Source: Kangsaoukella pontilimi
GTDB taxonomy: Bacteria; Pseudomonadota; Alphaproteobacteria; Rhodobacterales; Rhodobacteraceae
NCBI RefSeq assembly: GCF_009830125.1
Contig: NZ_WUPT01000002.1
Span: 1,026,001-1,090,000, forward strand
DNA length: 64,000 nucleotides
Reading direction: 5' to 3'
Shown here: positions 53,452-62,767 of the stretch, one piece after another
Numbering within the stretch: the first letter of the stretch is position 1
Layout of the letters: every line of letters starts with the position of its first letter
The notes under the pieces: model-generated
Told to the model about the DNA's origin: nothing
The model's database searches: none
Seen by the model: the letters and a program-made list of their open reading frames with translations, nothing else
Program-made: the position numbers and the translations under genes

Positions 53452-54251
53452 TGCTCGAGCGCCTTGAGCGCCTCGGCTTCGTCAAGGAAGGGGACATGCC
53501 CCCGGTCCGGCACCTCGGCCACGATCATGTCGGGGCGCCGGCGCTGCATCTCGGCCAGCGTCTTCGGCGTCAACAGGTCGGAATTCGCCCCCCGGATCGT
53601 GGCAAGTGGCAGGCCCGCCATCGCGTCGAAGAGAGGCCAGAGGTCCGGCGTCGGCTGTGCGCCTGCCGCCAGAACCGCGTCGCGGAGCGCGGGGTCGTAG
53701 TTGATCTGCAGGCCATCGGGCGTCTCGCGATAGTGCTTGACCACCTCTTCGCGCCAGCGGCTTTCCGGCACGCCCTTGAAGCCCGCCAGAAGCTCGGCGC
53801 GCATCGCCACAGCCTCGTCATATGTTTTCTGTGCGGGGTTCTTGCCGATGTAGGTCTTTATGACATCGAGGCCGCGCGGGTCGATCTCGGGGCCGATGTC
53901 GACAAGGCAGACGCCGGTCAGCCGGTCCTTGGCCATGGCCGCAAGGACCATCGCGATCAGGCCACCGCGGGACGTGCCGAGGATGGCGGTGGCGGGCAGG
54001 TCCAGATGATCGAGAAGCGCAATCGCATCGCCCGCCTCGATCGGGATCGTATAGGTCTCGGCCCCGGACCAGTCCGATTTGCCGCGCCCGCGATAGTCGA
54101 GCCGGATCAGGCGGACGCCGCCGAGATGCGGGGCGACATAGTCGAAATCGGTGCCGTTCCGGGTCAGGCCGGACAGCGCGAGGACGGGTTTGCCCGCGCC
54201 TTCGTCGGTGTAGTGCAGGCGCGTGCCGTCGGGCGTATGAAACTCCGGCAT
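53430..54251 (-). CDS. Alpha/beta-fold hydrolase
   Basis: A 273-residue hydrolase: PVLALSGLTRNGTDFDYVAPHL around the oxyanion region, nucleophile elbow ILGTSRGGLIAM (Ser), later PDRGHVPFLDE with the catalytic His. The acid residue is likely in LDYRGRGKSDW or downstream. Substrate not known. It is coupled by one base to the haloacid dehalogenase and by 22 bases to the dehydratase. Confidence 0.88.
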   Translation of the reverse strand: MPEFHTPDGTRLHYTDEGAGKPVLALSGLTRNGTDFDYVAPHLGGVRLIRLDYRGRGKSDWSGAETYTIPIEAGDAIALLDHLDLPATAILGTSRGGLIAMVLAAMAKDRLTGVCLVDIGPEIDPRGLDVIKTYIGKNPAQKTYDEAVAMRAELLAGFKGVPESRWREEVVKHYRETPDGLQINYDPALRDAVLAAGAQPTPDLWPLFDAMAGLPLATIRGANSDLLTPKTLAEMQRRRPDMIVAEVPDRGHVPFLDEAEALKALEQWLEKLP

Positions 54252-54937
54252 CAAAGACCCGCCACGAGATCGGGGATGCCGGTCAGGTCGCTCACCACAT
54301 GGGCGGGCCGTGCGGGCAGGCGGTCGACCGGATCGCCCGCGCGGTTGACCCAGACGGTGGTAAACCCGTAGGCCGCCGCGCCCGCAGCGTCCCAACCGTT
54401 GGCCGACACGAACAGTACCTTGTCGGGGGCCGCACCGAGCCGCGCCTCCACCAAGTCATAGACGGCGCGGGCCGGTTTGAAGATGCCCACATCCTCGACC
54501 GACAGAGTGTCATCCAGCCACGCGCCGATGCCTGCAAAGTCGACCGCGCCTTCCAGCATGTCGGGCGAGCCGTTCGAGAGGATCGCGGTCTGCAGGCCGG
54601 CGGCCTTCAGCGTCGCCAGCATCTTGGGCGCTTCCCTGTAGGCCGGGCATTCCCAGTAGAGCGCCAGAAGCGTCTCGCGGAGGACCGGATCGTCGAGGCC
54701 TGATGCCTCCATCGCCCAGTCCAGACCATCCTCCGTGACCTGCCAGAAATCGGTGTGATCGCCGGTGATCGCGCGGAGCCAGGTGTACTGAAGCTGTTTC
54801 ATCCGCCAGTCGGCGGCCAGCCTGGGCCAGACTTCGGCCAGTGCCTGCTGGCCGGGCTGCTCGGCGGCGACCCGCGCGGCGGCCGAGACATCGAACAATG
54901 TGCCATAGGCATCGAAAACGCAGGTGGTCACGGTCAT
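54251..54937 (-). CDS. HAD-superfamily type II haloacid dehalogenase
   Basis: A 228-residue HAD enzyme. Motif I is CVFDAYGTLFDV (nucleophile Asp8), motif II is ILSNGSPDML (Ser/Asn), motif III has GIFKPARAVYD (Lys) and the end is FVSANGWDAAGAAAYGFTTVWVNR. The SANGWD signature is specific to type II 2-haloacid dehalogenases. It would hydrolyse short-chain 2-haloacids, or act as a related phosphatase. It begins a four-gene catabolic operon with the hydrolase, dehydratase and BKACE. Confidence 0.92.
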   Translation of the reverse strand: MTVTTCVFDAYGTLFDVSAAARVAAEQPGQQALAEVWPRLAADWRMKQLQYTWLRAITGDHTDFWQVTEDGLDWAMEASGLDDPVLRETLLALYWECPAYREAPKMLATLKAAGLQTAILSNGSPDMLEGAVDFAGIGAWLDDTLSVEDVGIFKPARAVYDLVEARLGAAPDKVLFVSANGWDAAGAAAYGFTTVWVNRAGDPVDRLPARPAHVVSDLTGIPDLVAGL

Positions 54938-55090
54938 GGGGCCTCTCTTTCGCGGGGAAAGTGGCATGGGCGCGCGCGGGTGAAAAGAGGGGCGCGGGGG
55001 TTTACACCCAAGCCATGGCATGTTGGGTTATGGCGGAACCCAGGGCGCGGATGGCGCCCGCCAATGAAACAATCCCGAGAGACCGAGACA

Positions 55091-55519
55091 ATGACGCAAG
55101 CAAAAAGCGGCGACACAGTTCGTATTCACTACACCGGCACCCTCGAAGACGGCGCCACCTTCGATACCTCCGCGGGCCGCGATCCGCTGGAATTCACCCT
55201 TGGCAGCGGCCAGGTGATCCCCGGTTTCGACAAGGCCGTGGACGGCATGACGGTTGGCGAAGAGAAGAAGGTCGAAATCCCGGCCGAGGACGCCTATGGC
55301 CCTCACAACCCCGACGGCCGTCAGGCGATCCCGCGCGAGAACATTCCCGCTGATATCCCGCTCGACATCGGCACGCAGCTTCAGATGCAGTTGCCCGATG
55401 GCCGCCCCGTGCCCGTCGTGGTGGCCGAGGTCAGCGACGAAACCGTGGTGCTTGATGCCAACCACCCGCTGGCGGGCAAGGACCTGACGTTCCAGATCGA
55501 ACTGGTCGAGATCGTCTGA
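55091..55519 (+). CDS. FKBP-type peptidyl-prolyl isomerase (SlyD-like)
   Basis: A 142-residue protein: VRIHYTGTLEDGATFDTSAGRDPLEFTLGSGQVIPGFDKAVDGMTVGEEKKVEIPAEDAYG is the FKBP core with the inserted-flap (IF) chaperone domain, DIPLDIGTQLQMQLPDG...VDANHPLAGKDLTF follows. Like SlyD, it combines prolyl isomerisation with chaperone activity, but lacks a His-rich metal tail. Cytoplasmic. Confidence 0.93.
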   Translation: MTQAKSGDTVRIHYTGTLEDGATFDTSAGRDPLEFTLGSGQVIPGFDKAVDGMTVGEEKKVEIPAEDAYGPHNPDGRQAIPRENIPADIPLDIGTQLQMQLPDGRPVPVVVAEVSDETVVLDANHPLAGKDLTFQIELVEIV

Positions 55520-55562
55520 CGACGGGCTGGCGGCCCGGCACGTAAGCGACTAAGCCTGTGGC

Positions 55563-56744
55563 ATGAGCGGCAGGCGGAACATCGCGGTCTTTACCGGCAA
55601 CCGGGCGGAGTACGGGCTGCTCAGCCCGATCCTGCAGGCGATCCGGTCACATAAAGGGCTGGACCTGTCGCTGATCGTGGGCGGCGCGCATCTCGACGCT
55701 GCCTATGGTCGGACCAAGGACGAGATTTCGGCGGACGGTTTCGAGATCGCCGCCGAACTGCCGCTCCGGCCCGGGTTGGACACGGCGCGGGCCATCGGGC
55801 AGGGGGTGCTGGACAGCGCCGATGTGCTCGACCGCCTCAAGCCCGATCTGCTGGTGGTCTACGGCGACCGGTTCGAGGCCTTCGCCGCACTTCTTGCCGC
55901 CACGCAATCGAACCTGCCCACCGCCCATATCGAAGGTGGCGACAAGACCGAGGGCGGCGCGCTGGATGACAGCGTCCGCCACGCGATGACGAAGCTCGCC
56001 CATATCCACCTTGCCACGAACCCCGACGCCGCATGGCGCATCCGCGCGATGGGCGAGGAGCCGTGGCGCGTCCATGACGTGGGCCTGCCGGTAATCGACC
56101 GGATCAAGGCGGGCGACTATCCGGGACGCGACGAGGTGGCCGAGCGGCTGGAGCTGGACCTCTCGCGTCCCGTCCTTCTGTTCACACAGCACTCCATCAC
56201 GACCGAGCCGGACCGCGCCGCCGATCAGGTGCGCCCGAGCCTTGCGGCGATGGACCGCGCCATCGACGCATTCGGCGCGCAGGTCGTTGCCACCTATCCC
56301 AACAACGATGACGGCGGTGCCGCGATCCTGTCCGAACTGACGGATTGGGCCGACGGGCGCGCCGATGTGCGGCTTCGTCAGTCGCTCGGCCGCGCTCTCT
56401 ATCACGGCGTTCTTGCCGTCGCGGGCGAGGCGGGGGCGTGCCTTGGGAACTCGTCCTCAGGGCTGAAGGAAACGCCTGCCTTCGGCTGCCCCACCGTGAA
56501 TATCGGCGCGCGGCAGTCCGGGCGGCTGGCCGCCGGGAACGTGCTGCATGTTGGCTATGACGCGGATGCTATCTTTGCCGCGATTGACCGCTGTCTGAAC
56601 GATGCCGCATTCCGCGAACTGGCGCGCACCTGCCCCAACCCCTATGGCGAGGGCGATACCGGGCCGCGCGTGGCCGATATCCTGGCCGGGCTCGACCTGT
56701 CGGACCCCGGCCTTTTGCAGAAGAAACTTACGCTGGACCCCTGA
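55563..56744 (+). CDS. UDP-sugar 2-epimerase, hydrolysing (NeuC/LegG-like)
   Basis: A 393-residue GT-B-fold epimerase: IAVFTGNRAEYGLLSPILQAI, DLLVVYGDRFEAFAALLAATQSNLPTAHIEGGDKTEGGALDDSVRHAMTKLAHIHLATN, then GNSSSGLKETPAFGCPTVNIGARQSGR. These are the hydrolysing 2-epimerases that feed sialic acid (NeuC) or legionaminic acid (LegG) synthesis. The next gene resembles PtmE, which favours a nonulosonic-acid route. It begins a four-gene run coupled by short gaps or overlaps. Confidence 0.9.
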   Translation: MSGRRNIAVFTGNRAEYGLLSPILQAIRSHKGLDLSLIVGGAHLDAAYGRTKDEISADGFEIAAELPLRPGLDTARAIGQGVLDSADVLDRLKPDLLVVYGDRFEAFAALLAATQSNLPTAHIEGGDKTEGGALDDSVRHAMTKLAHIHLATNPDAAWRIRAMGEEPWRVHDVGLPVIDRIKAGDYPGRDEVAERLELDLSRPVLLFTQHSITTEPDRAADQVRPSLAAMDRAIDAFGAQVVATYPNNDDGGAAILSELTDWADGRADVRLRQSLGRALYHGVLAVAGEAGACLGNSSSGLKETPAFGCPTVNIGARQSGRLAAGNVLHVGYDADAIFAAIDRCLNDAAFRELARTCPNPYGEGDTGPRVADILAGLDLSDPGLLQKKLTLDP

Positions 56745-56769
56745 GCGGGAAGGCTAGAAAGTTGGCCCC

Positions 56770-57828
56770 ATGGACGCGACGACCCTGAAAAGCCTGACAA
56801 TTGGTCCCGAGACGACGATCCGCGCGGCGCTCGAAGTGATCGACCGCTCCAAGCGGCAGATCGCACTGGTTGTCGACGACGAAGGCCGTCTGGTGGCCAG
56901 CCTGACCGATGGTGACGTGCGGCGGGGGCTCTTGCGGGGCGTCTCTCTCGATGCGCCCGTGTCCGAGGTCATGCACACCAGCCCCACCACTGTCCGGCAG
57001 GGTGCGCCCGATGCCGCGACGCGCCGACTGATCGCCGAGCGGAAGCTGCACCATGTGCCTGTTCTGGACGATGGCGGGCGGCTCGTGGACCTTGCCCTTG
57101 TCGAGGACCTGTTCGGCGTCCGCCCGAATCCGGCGCGGATCGTGCTGATGGCGGGCGGACTTGGCACGCGGCTCCGGCCCCTGACCGAGACCGTGCCCAA
57201 GCCGATGCTGGAAGTAGGCGGCAAGCCGCTTCTTGAGCAGATCATCGCGGGGTTTGCTGAACAGGGCTTCTGGCGGATCACCGTGTCGGTCAATTACCGC
57301 AAGGAGATGGTGCAGGACTATTTCGGGGACGGCAGCGCGCTTGGTGTCGAGATCGATTATGTCGAGGAGGAAAAGCGCATGGGCACCGCCGGTGCGCTTT
57401 CGCTTCTGCCGGAGCGGCCCGAGGGGCCGTTCGTGGTGATGAACGGCGACCTTCTGGTCTCGCTCCGCTTCGATCAGCTTTTGGATTTCCACCGGCGGCT
57501 TGACGCGGCGGGCACCATGGTGGTCCGCGAATACGCCCATCAGGTGCCTTACGGAGTCGTCCGGCACGAGGGTGACCTGATGACCGGGATCGAGGAAAAG
57601 CCCGTCGCGCGGTACTTCGTGAATGGCGGCATCTATGTCCTGTCGCCCGAGGCGCTGGATCACGTGCCCGAGGGTGAGGCGCTGGACATGCCCAACCTTC
57701 TGACCGCGCTCAACGAGGCTGACAAGCGGGTGGCGGTGTTTCCGCTCCGCGACTACTGGCGCGATATTGGGCGCATGGACGATCTGGAAGCGGCGCGCTC
57801 GGAATTCGGGTCGGTCTTCCGGGAATGA
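56770..57828 (+). CDS. CBS-domain nucleotidyltransferase (PtmE/LegD-like)
   Basis: A 352-residue protein. Residues 1-120 are a pair of CBS domains (IALVVDDEGRLVASLTDGDVRRGLL and HHVPVLDDGGRLVDL). The rest is a sugar-phosphate nucleotidyltransferase: VLMAGGLGTRLRPLTETVPKPMLEVGGKPLLE (GGxGTRLxPLT), NGDLL and YVLSPEALDHVPEGE. This is the layout of Campylobacter PtmE, a guanylyltransferase for GDP-GlcN that starts legionaminic acid synthesis. Other Leg genes (NAB synthase, CMP transferase) are not in the window. Confidence 0.88.
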   Translation: MDATTLKSLTIGPETTIRAALEVIDRSKRQIALVVDDEGRLVASLTDGDVRRGLLRGVSLDAPVSEVMHTSPTTVRQGAPDAATRRLIAERKLHHVPVLDDGGRLVDLALVEDLFGVRPNPARIVLMAGGLGTRLRPLTETVPKPMLEVGGKPLLEQIIAGFAEQGFWRITVSVNYRKEMVQDYFGDGSALGVEIDYVEEEKRMGTAGALSLLPERPEGPFVVMNGDLLVSLRFDQLLDFHRRLDAAGTMVVREYAHQVPYGVVRHEGDLMTGIEEKPVARYFVNGGIYVLSPEALDHVPEGEALDMPNLLTALNEADKRVAVFPLRDYWRDIGRMDDLEAARSEFGSVFRE

Positions 57829-58667
57829 AACTGCCGCCCGTCACCTTTCTGGTCGGGCCCTATACGCGGGCGACTCTGGCGCTGAATGCCGCCGTTCGTG
57901 ATCGGCGGGCCCATATGGCAGAGGCCGGGCTGACCGCGTTTCCATCCCGCACGGCATCGCCTGTCGCAAGGGCACTTGCCTTGGGTGAGGGGTCGTTGGC
58001 CGAGCGCGAGGCGGCGTTCGACGCAGCCGTCGGTCTGGATGCCGACGGCGGGGGTCCGGTCCTGTTGTCGTCGTTGAACGCGCTCGGCGCGCCGGTTCAG
58101 GCGATCTCGGGGAGGGACCTGTTCCCCGAGATGGGCGCGTTTTTCGCCGGCCTCGCCCGCACACGATACGCCGGGGCGCGGATTGTCGTGGGCGTCGAGC
58201 CGCTGACCCTGTTCTTCGCCTCCGCCGGGACCGAGGCGCTGGCCAAGCGTGTGTCAAACACCCCGTGGGAGGTGCTCTACGAGCTGAGCTGGGCCGAGCT
58301 TCTGCGCGACATCCGGGCGCTTTGTCCCGAGGCCGAGCTTCTGGTGGTGACGCCCGAGGCGTCGGTCGCCCGCGCGGGCGAGGTGCTCGATACGATCTTC
58401 GGGCCTGCCGCCGCCGCCACCCATGCGCGCGGTCTTCAGAACGCCCATCTCTCGGTCGAAGGGCAGGCAGTGTTGCAGACCTTCGATGCGGCGGGCGCAG
58501 GGGAGAACGTTCTGACGGATATCCTCTCTCGACTGGGCAGCGGTCCTTCTGACGATGAACTCGAAGCGCGCTTCGGCATCGACCGGCTGACCGCCACGCT
58601 TCTGGACCAGCGCTTTGCCGAGGATGTCGCGGCGCTCTCCCGGATGGACGGGGTCCACCTGTTGTGA
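57825..58667 (+). CDS. Conserved protein of unknown function linked to nonulosonate genes
   Basis: A 280-residue soluble protein starting MKLPPVTFLVGPYTRATLALNAAVRDRRAHM, with a P-loop-less N-terminus and segments GGPVLLSSLNALGAP, RIVVGVEPLTLFFASAG and NTPWEVLYELSWAELLRD. I do not recognise the family; the layout (short first strand, Ser-rich loop, EPLTLFF) recalls sulfotransferase-like proteins of surface-glycan clusters but no PAPS loop is visible. It overlaps both neighbours by 4 bases, so it belongs to the same pathway. Confidence 0.7.
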   Translation: MKLPPVTFLVGPYTRATLALNAAVRDRRAHMAEAGLTAFPSRTASPVARALALGEGSLAEREAAFDAAVGLDADGGGPVLLSSLNALGAPVQAISGRDLFPEMGAFFAGLARTRYAGARIVVGVEPLTLFFASAGTEALAKRVSNTPWEVLYELSWAELLRDIRALCPEAELLVVTPEASVARAGEVLDTIFGPAAAATHARGLQNAHLSVEGQAVLQTFDAAGAGENVLTDILSRLGSGPSDDELEARFGIDRLTATLLDQRFAEDVAALSRMDGVHLL

Positions 58668-60817
58668 CGGGCGGGGTGGTCCGCCGCCGCTTGAGCGTCA
58701 CCGATCTGGGCGGCGGGCGTTGTCTCGACCTGACGGGAACGCCCGCGCGTGCTGTCGCTTGCTTCCTGTCCGGCACCGATCCGACCCTGCTGCGAGACGC
58801 TCTTGGGGCGCGCCGCCTTTCGCTCAGGCAGGTGGGGAGGGGGCTGCGGGCGGTGGTGTCAGAGGTGGACGAGGCGCGTTTGCCCGAGCCCGATCACCTT
58901 GCCGGGCGCCGTGTTATGCTGGCGGTCAGGAACGGGCAGAGCGCCGTGGCGGCAAGCGAGTGGGTCGCCTTTCACCAGCGGCTGGGGTTCGACGGTGTGC
59001 TCATCCTTGACCGCGCTGCGCCCGATGAGGCAGAGAGTTTCGCGCAGGCGCTCGGCGGCATGGCCTTGGGCATTCCCATTCTGCACGTCACCACCGACGC
59101 GCCTCTCGGCCTCCCCGGTGCGCCCGATGCGCGCGACCCCGCGCTTTCGCCTGACGGTCCTAAATCCGAGCCGCGCCGGTCGGAGGACGGGCGCCACAGC
59201 CCGCTGGCCGAGGAAATCGTCTTCGAGGCGCTGCGCCACCGGTTCCTCGCAGAGGCGCGCACGGTTTTCCGGCTGGACCTGACCGATTACCTGCTGGCTG
59301 AGGACGCAAGACCCCTTTTCGACCGGCTCGACGGCGCGCCCGACAAGGTCCTGCCGCTCCGGGGGCGCGAGCTTTATGTCTGGCCCGAGGGCGGGGCGCC
59401 CGACCGGCTGAGCGATCATATCTACGGGCGGCGGGCCGAGACACGGTGGATCACGGGCTGGGCCGTCGCGCCTCATGGCCTCGCTGACGATACTGTCTGG
59501 CGGATCGCAGGCGTTCAGGGGGCGGTCGTGACCGAGCCTTCCGCCCCGATGGCGCGGGCGATGGGGCTGGTATTCCCCGGTGCGGCGCCGGGCGCGCTGG
59601 CCCGCGCCGAGGCACTGGTCGAGGATGGCGAGGCCAGCACGATCTTCACCTCTGCCACCGGATACGAGCCGCGCCGCAGGCCGCGGCCCGCTCAATCGGA
59701 GGAGGAGCGGCCCGCCCTGATCCTGACCACAATGCGGAACGAGGGGCCGTTCATTCTGGACTGGCTCGCGCATCACCGGGTCGTCGGGGTCGAGCGGTTT
59801 CTGATCTACACCAACGATTGCGACGACGGCACCGACCGGCTTCTTGATCTGCTGGCGGCTGAAGGCATCGTGACGCATCGCGACAACCCCTACCGGAAGA
59901 ACGGCGGCGCACCGCAGCGCGCGGCCTTTCGCGCCGCACCGTCCGAGCCGGATGTCACAGCGGCGGGCTGGATTCTGCCGCTCGACGTCGACGAATATCT
60001 GACGATCCGGCCGGGTGAGGGGCGGATATCGGACCTGATGAATGCCGCGCCCGAAGGCACCGTCTTTTCCATCCCCTGGCGGATTTTCGGAAGCGGCGAT
60101 CGGGTTACCTTCGAGGACCGGCCCGTCACCGAACAGTTCCACATGGCCGCGCCGGATTTCGCGCCGCGCCCGTTGCAGGCCTGGGGGTTCAAGACGCTCT
60201 ACCGGAACGATGGCGCCTTCGCGAAGATCGGCGTTCACGCGCCCCGGCAGCTCGACCCAGAGCGGCAGGCCGGGGTTACATGGCTTGACGGAAGCGGGCG
60301 CCCATTCCCCGAGCGCGAATGGCAGGAAGGCTGGCGGATGACGCCGGCGACAGCAGGCTACGGTCTGGCCCAGATCAACCACTACGCGGTCAGAAGCGCC
60401 GAGAGCTTCCTCGTCAAGCGTGACCGGGGCCGGACCAATCACACGCGGCAGGATCAGGGGCTGAACTACTGGTTCCGCATGAATTTCAACGGCCCGGAGA
60501 ACCGCGCCGCCGACCGGTATGCCGAGCGCGTCGCGCTGGAGAAGGCGCGGCTTCTGGCGCTGCCCGGTGTGGCAGAGGTGCATGAAGCCGCCGTGGACTG
60601 GCACCGCGCCCGGATCGCCGCGCTGATGCGCGACCCGGATTACCGGGCGCTGTTCGAGGCGATCACATCGGACCGGATGCGCGCGCTGTCGCGGCGATTG
60701 GGGCATTTCGGGAACAACGTGTTCTACCTCGGGCCAGACGTCATTCCCGACGAGGTCGCGACGCGCGACCCCGGCGGCGACTGGACCTTCTCGGTGCCTC
60801 TTCCCGCGTCAGACTGA
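58664..60817 (+). CDS. Protein with two GT2-like glycosyltransferase domains (Glyco_tranf_2_4 type)
   Basis: A 717-residue protein. The C-terminal half has LILTTMRNEGPFILDWLAHHRVVGVERFLIYTNDCDDGTDRLL and ILPLDVDEYLTI (DxD), the Glyco_tranf_2_4 pattern. The N-terminal half repeats the design in weaker form: VMLAVRNGQSAVAASEWVAFHQRLGFDGVLIL and VFRLDLTDYLL, where the DxD is changed. So the first domain may be inactive or bind the acceptor. It starts at GTG 58664, with a 4-base overlap with the unknown gene, and ends with a 9-base convergent overlap with the GH42 gene. Confidence 0.82.
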   Translation: MTGGVVRRRLSVTDLGGGRCLDLTGTPARAVACFLSGTDPTLLRDALGARRLSLRQVGRGLRAVVSEVDEARLPEPDHLAGRRVMLAVRNGQSAVAASEWVAFHQRLGFDGVLILDRAAPDEAESFAQALGGMALGIPILHVTTDAPLGLPGAPDARDPALSPDGPKSEPRRSEDGRHSPLAEEIVFEALRHRFLAEARTVFRLDLTDYLLAEDARPLFDRLDGAPDKVLPLRGRELYVWPEGGAPDRLSDHIYGRRAETRWITGWAVAPHGLADDTVWRIAGVQGAVVTEPSAPMARAMGLVFPGAAPGALARAEALVEDGEASTIFTSATGYEPRRRPRPAQSEEERPALILTTMRNEGPFILDWLAHHRVVGVERFLIYTNDCDDGTDRLLDLLAAEGIVTHRDNPYRKNGGAPQRAAFRAAPSEPDVTAAGWILPLDVDEYLTIRPGEGRISDLMNAAPEGTVFSIPWRIFGSGDRVTFEDRPVTEQFHMAAPDFAPRPLQAWGFKTLYRNDGAFAKIGVHAPRQLDPERQAGVTWLDGSGRPFPEREWQEGWRMTPATAGYGLAQINHYAVRSAESFLVKRDRGRTNHTRQDQGLNYWFRMNFNGPENRAADRYAERVALEKARLLALPGVAEVHEAAVDWHRARIAALMRDPDYRALFEAITSDRMRALSRRLGHFGNNVFYLGPDVIPDEVATRDPGGDWTFSVPLPASD

Positions 60818-62731
60818 CGGCTTCTCCCACCATGCGACCCCGGCGGCCTGGATGACCTGACCGTCCCATTGCACGGGGCGCGGCGCGTAATTGAAGGCGA
60901 AGCGGTGGGTTTCGGTGTCGCGGAAGCGCAGGCCCTCGGGCAGAGCCAAGGTCTCAAGACCGGCCTCGGCCGCGCCATGATCGACGACCCGGTCCCATCC
61001 GGCGACATCGGGCCAGCCCGCCAGATAGTGAAGACCGCCCGCCCGCATCAGAACGGGGCGACCGTCGGTCGTCTCGATGACACGCTCGGCGTCGCCCTCA
61101 ATCTCTTCGAGCCAGCGATGCACGTGCCCTCCGCCCTCAAGCGGCAGATCGAGCCCCGGCATCAGGCTTTCAAGTCGCGCGACCTGCGCATCCAGGCCGG
61201 GCAAGGCCGGGGGCAGGGGCACCGGGATGGCGAAATCGGGCGTGCGGGAGGCGGCACGGGGGCCGACGATCACCGGCCCCTCATGAGCGGCAAGCCGCGC
61301 CTTCAGCGCGTCATCCATGAAGACGAGCCCCGGCGCCAGCACCATGGCGTGATTCGACAAATCCTCGGACGGGTGGAGGATGTCGACCGACAGCCCCGCA
61401 CGGCGCAGCGCCGAATAGGCGGCGAGCGTCAGCGTCCAGTACGAGAAATCGCTGCCCTGTGGCTGGGTCTCGATCGCCCATGCGGCCTGATAGTCGAACA
61501 GAAGAGCGGCGTGGCCAAGGGCAGGCCGGACCTCGCCCAATTGGGCGATTTCTTCGGCAACGGTCCGGGCTTCGGCCAGCGCGGGCGCGTCCGCGCTGTC
61601 GGGGCGGAGAAGCCCGGCGTGTTGCTGTTCCTGCGCGAAGGGCGCCTGTCGCCAGCGGAAATAGCAGACCGCTTCGGCGCCATGGGCGATGGCTTCCCAT
61701 GTCCAGAGCCGCACCATTCCGGGCAGCGGCGCCGGGTTCCACGGTGCCCAGTTCACCGGGCCGGGCTGCTGTTCGATGATCCACCACCGCCCGCGCCCCA
61801 CGGCGCGGTAGAGGTCATGGTGGAAGGCCTGAAAGTCGGGATCGCCCTGCCGCGCGAAATCCAGACGGAACGCCTCATCCCGGTCCGATACGCGGTCGAC
61901 CAGAAAGCCGAGCGGGTAGCTGTCCCATGTCGCGATATCGAGGTCAGCGCCCACGTCGAAATGGTCGAAATCGGTGTGGGTGGGGCCGGTGCCCATGTAG
62001 TTGTGAAGAAGCGGCCGGTCGGTCAGCGGGCGGAGCGCATCGACCTGGACCCGGTTGAAGGCTGCGACCTGATCGGACGAAAAGCGCCGGAAATCCATGA
62101 CATGGGCCGGGTTCGGCTCGGTGACGGTCAGGTTCGGCAGGCCGATCTGGTCGAAGCTGTCATAATCCATCGACCAGAAGACATTGCCCCAGGCCCGGTT
62201 CAGCGCCTGCGGTGACTGGTACTTGCGGGCCAGCCAGTCGCGGAAGGCCCGCAGCGCGGCGGGCGAATAGCTGATGGCGGTGTCGTGGCAGCCGTATTCG
62301 TTGTCGATCTGCCAGGCATGGACATGCTCGTTCCGGCCATAGCGCTCGCCCAGAAGCGTGGCGATCCGGCGGCATTCTTCACGGTAGCCTTCGTGGCTGA
62401 AGCAGTAGTGCCGCCGCGATCCGAAGCCGCGCGGGCGGCCCTGCCGGTCATGGGCCAGCATGTCCGGGTGACGCTCCAGCATCCAGCGGGGCGGCGTCGC
62501 CGTGGGCGTGCCGAGCACGACCTTGAGCCCCGCTTGCCCCAGCGTGTCGATGGCGCGGTCGAGCCATCCGAAATCGAGTTTGCCGGGTTCGGGCTCCATC
62601 CGGGTCCATGCGAATTCCCCGATCCGGACCCAGTTGAGACCGGCCTCGGCCATGCGGCGGGCATCGTCGGCCCAGAGATCTTCCGGCCAGTGTTCGGGAT
62701 AGTAGCAGACGCCAAGTTCTGGGCGGGTCAT
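60809..62731 (-). CDS. Glycoside hydrolase family 42 beta-galactosidase
   Basis: A 640-residue GH42 enzyme. N-terminal YYPEHWPEDLWADDARRMAEAGLNWVRIGEFAW begins the TIM barrel; acid/base Glu145 lies in QIDNEYGCHD and nucleophile Glu320 in WWIIEQQPGPVNW, at the usual spacing. A trimerisation/beta-gal domain and a C-terminal beta domain follow. No signal peptide, so it hydrolyses imported galactosides in the cytoplasm. Downstream of the lactonase and KDPGal aldolase genes on the same strand, it fits galactose catabolism. Confidence 0.93.
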   Translation of the reverse strand: MTRPELGVCYYPEHWPEDLWADDARRMAEAGLNWVRIGEFAWTRMEPEPGKLDFGWLDRAIDTLGQAGLKVVLGTPTATPPRWMLERHPDMLAHDRQGRPRGFGSRRHYCFSHEGYREECRRIATLLGERYGRNEHVHAWQIDNEYGCHDTAISYSPAALRAFRDWLARKYQSPQALNRAWGNVFWSMDYDSFDQIGLPNLTVTEPNPAHVMDFRRFSSDQVAAFNRVQVDALRPLTDRPLLHNYMGTGPTHTDFDHFDVGADLDIATWDSYPLGFLVDRVSDRDEAFRLDFARQGDPDFQAFHHDLYRAVGRGRWWIIEQQPGPVNWAPWNPAPLPGMVRLWTWEAIAHGAEAVCYFRWRQAPFAQEQQHAGLLRPDSADAPALAEARTVAEEIAQLGEVRPALGHAALLFDYQAAWAIETQPQGSDFSYWTLTLAAYSALRRAGLSVDILHPSEDLSNHAMVLAPGLVFMDDALKARLAAHEGPVIVGPRAASRTPDFAIPVPLPPALPGLDAQVARLESLMPGLDLPLEGGGHVHRWLEEIEGDAERVIETTDGRPVLMRAGGLHYLAGWPDVAGWDRVVDHGAAEAGLETLALPEGLRFRDTETHRFAFNYAPRPVQWDGQVIQAAGVAWWEKPSV

Positions 62732-62767
62732 CGGGCCTTACCGTTTATCTTGTGTGAGACGGGGAAA

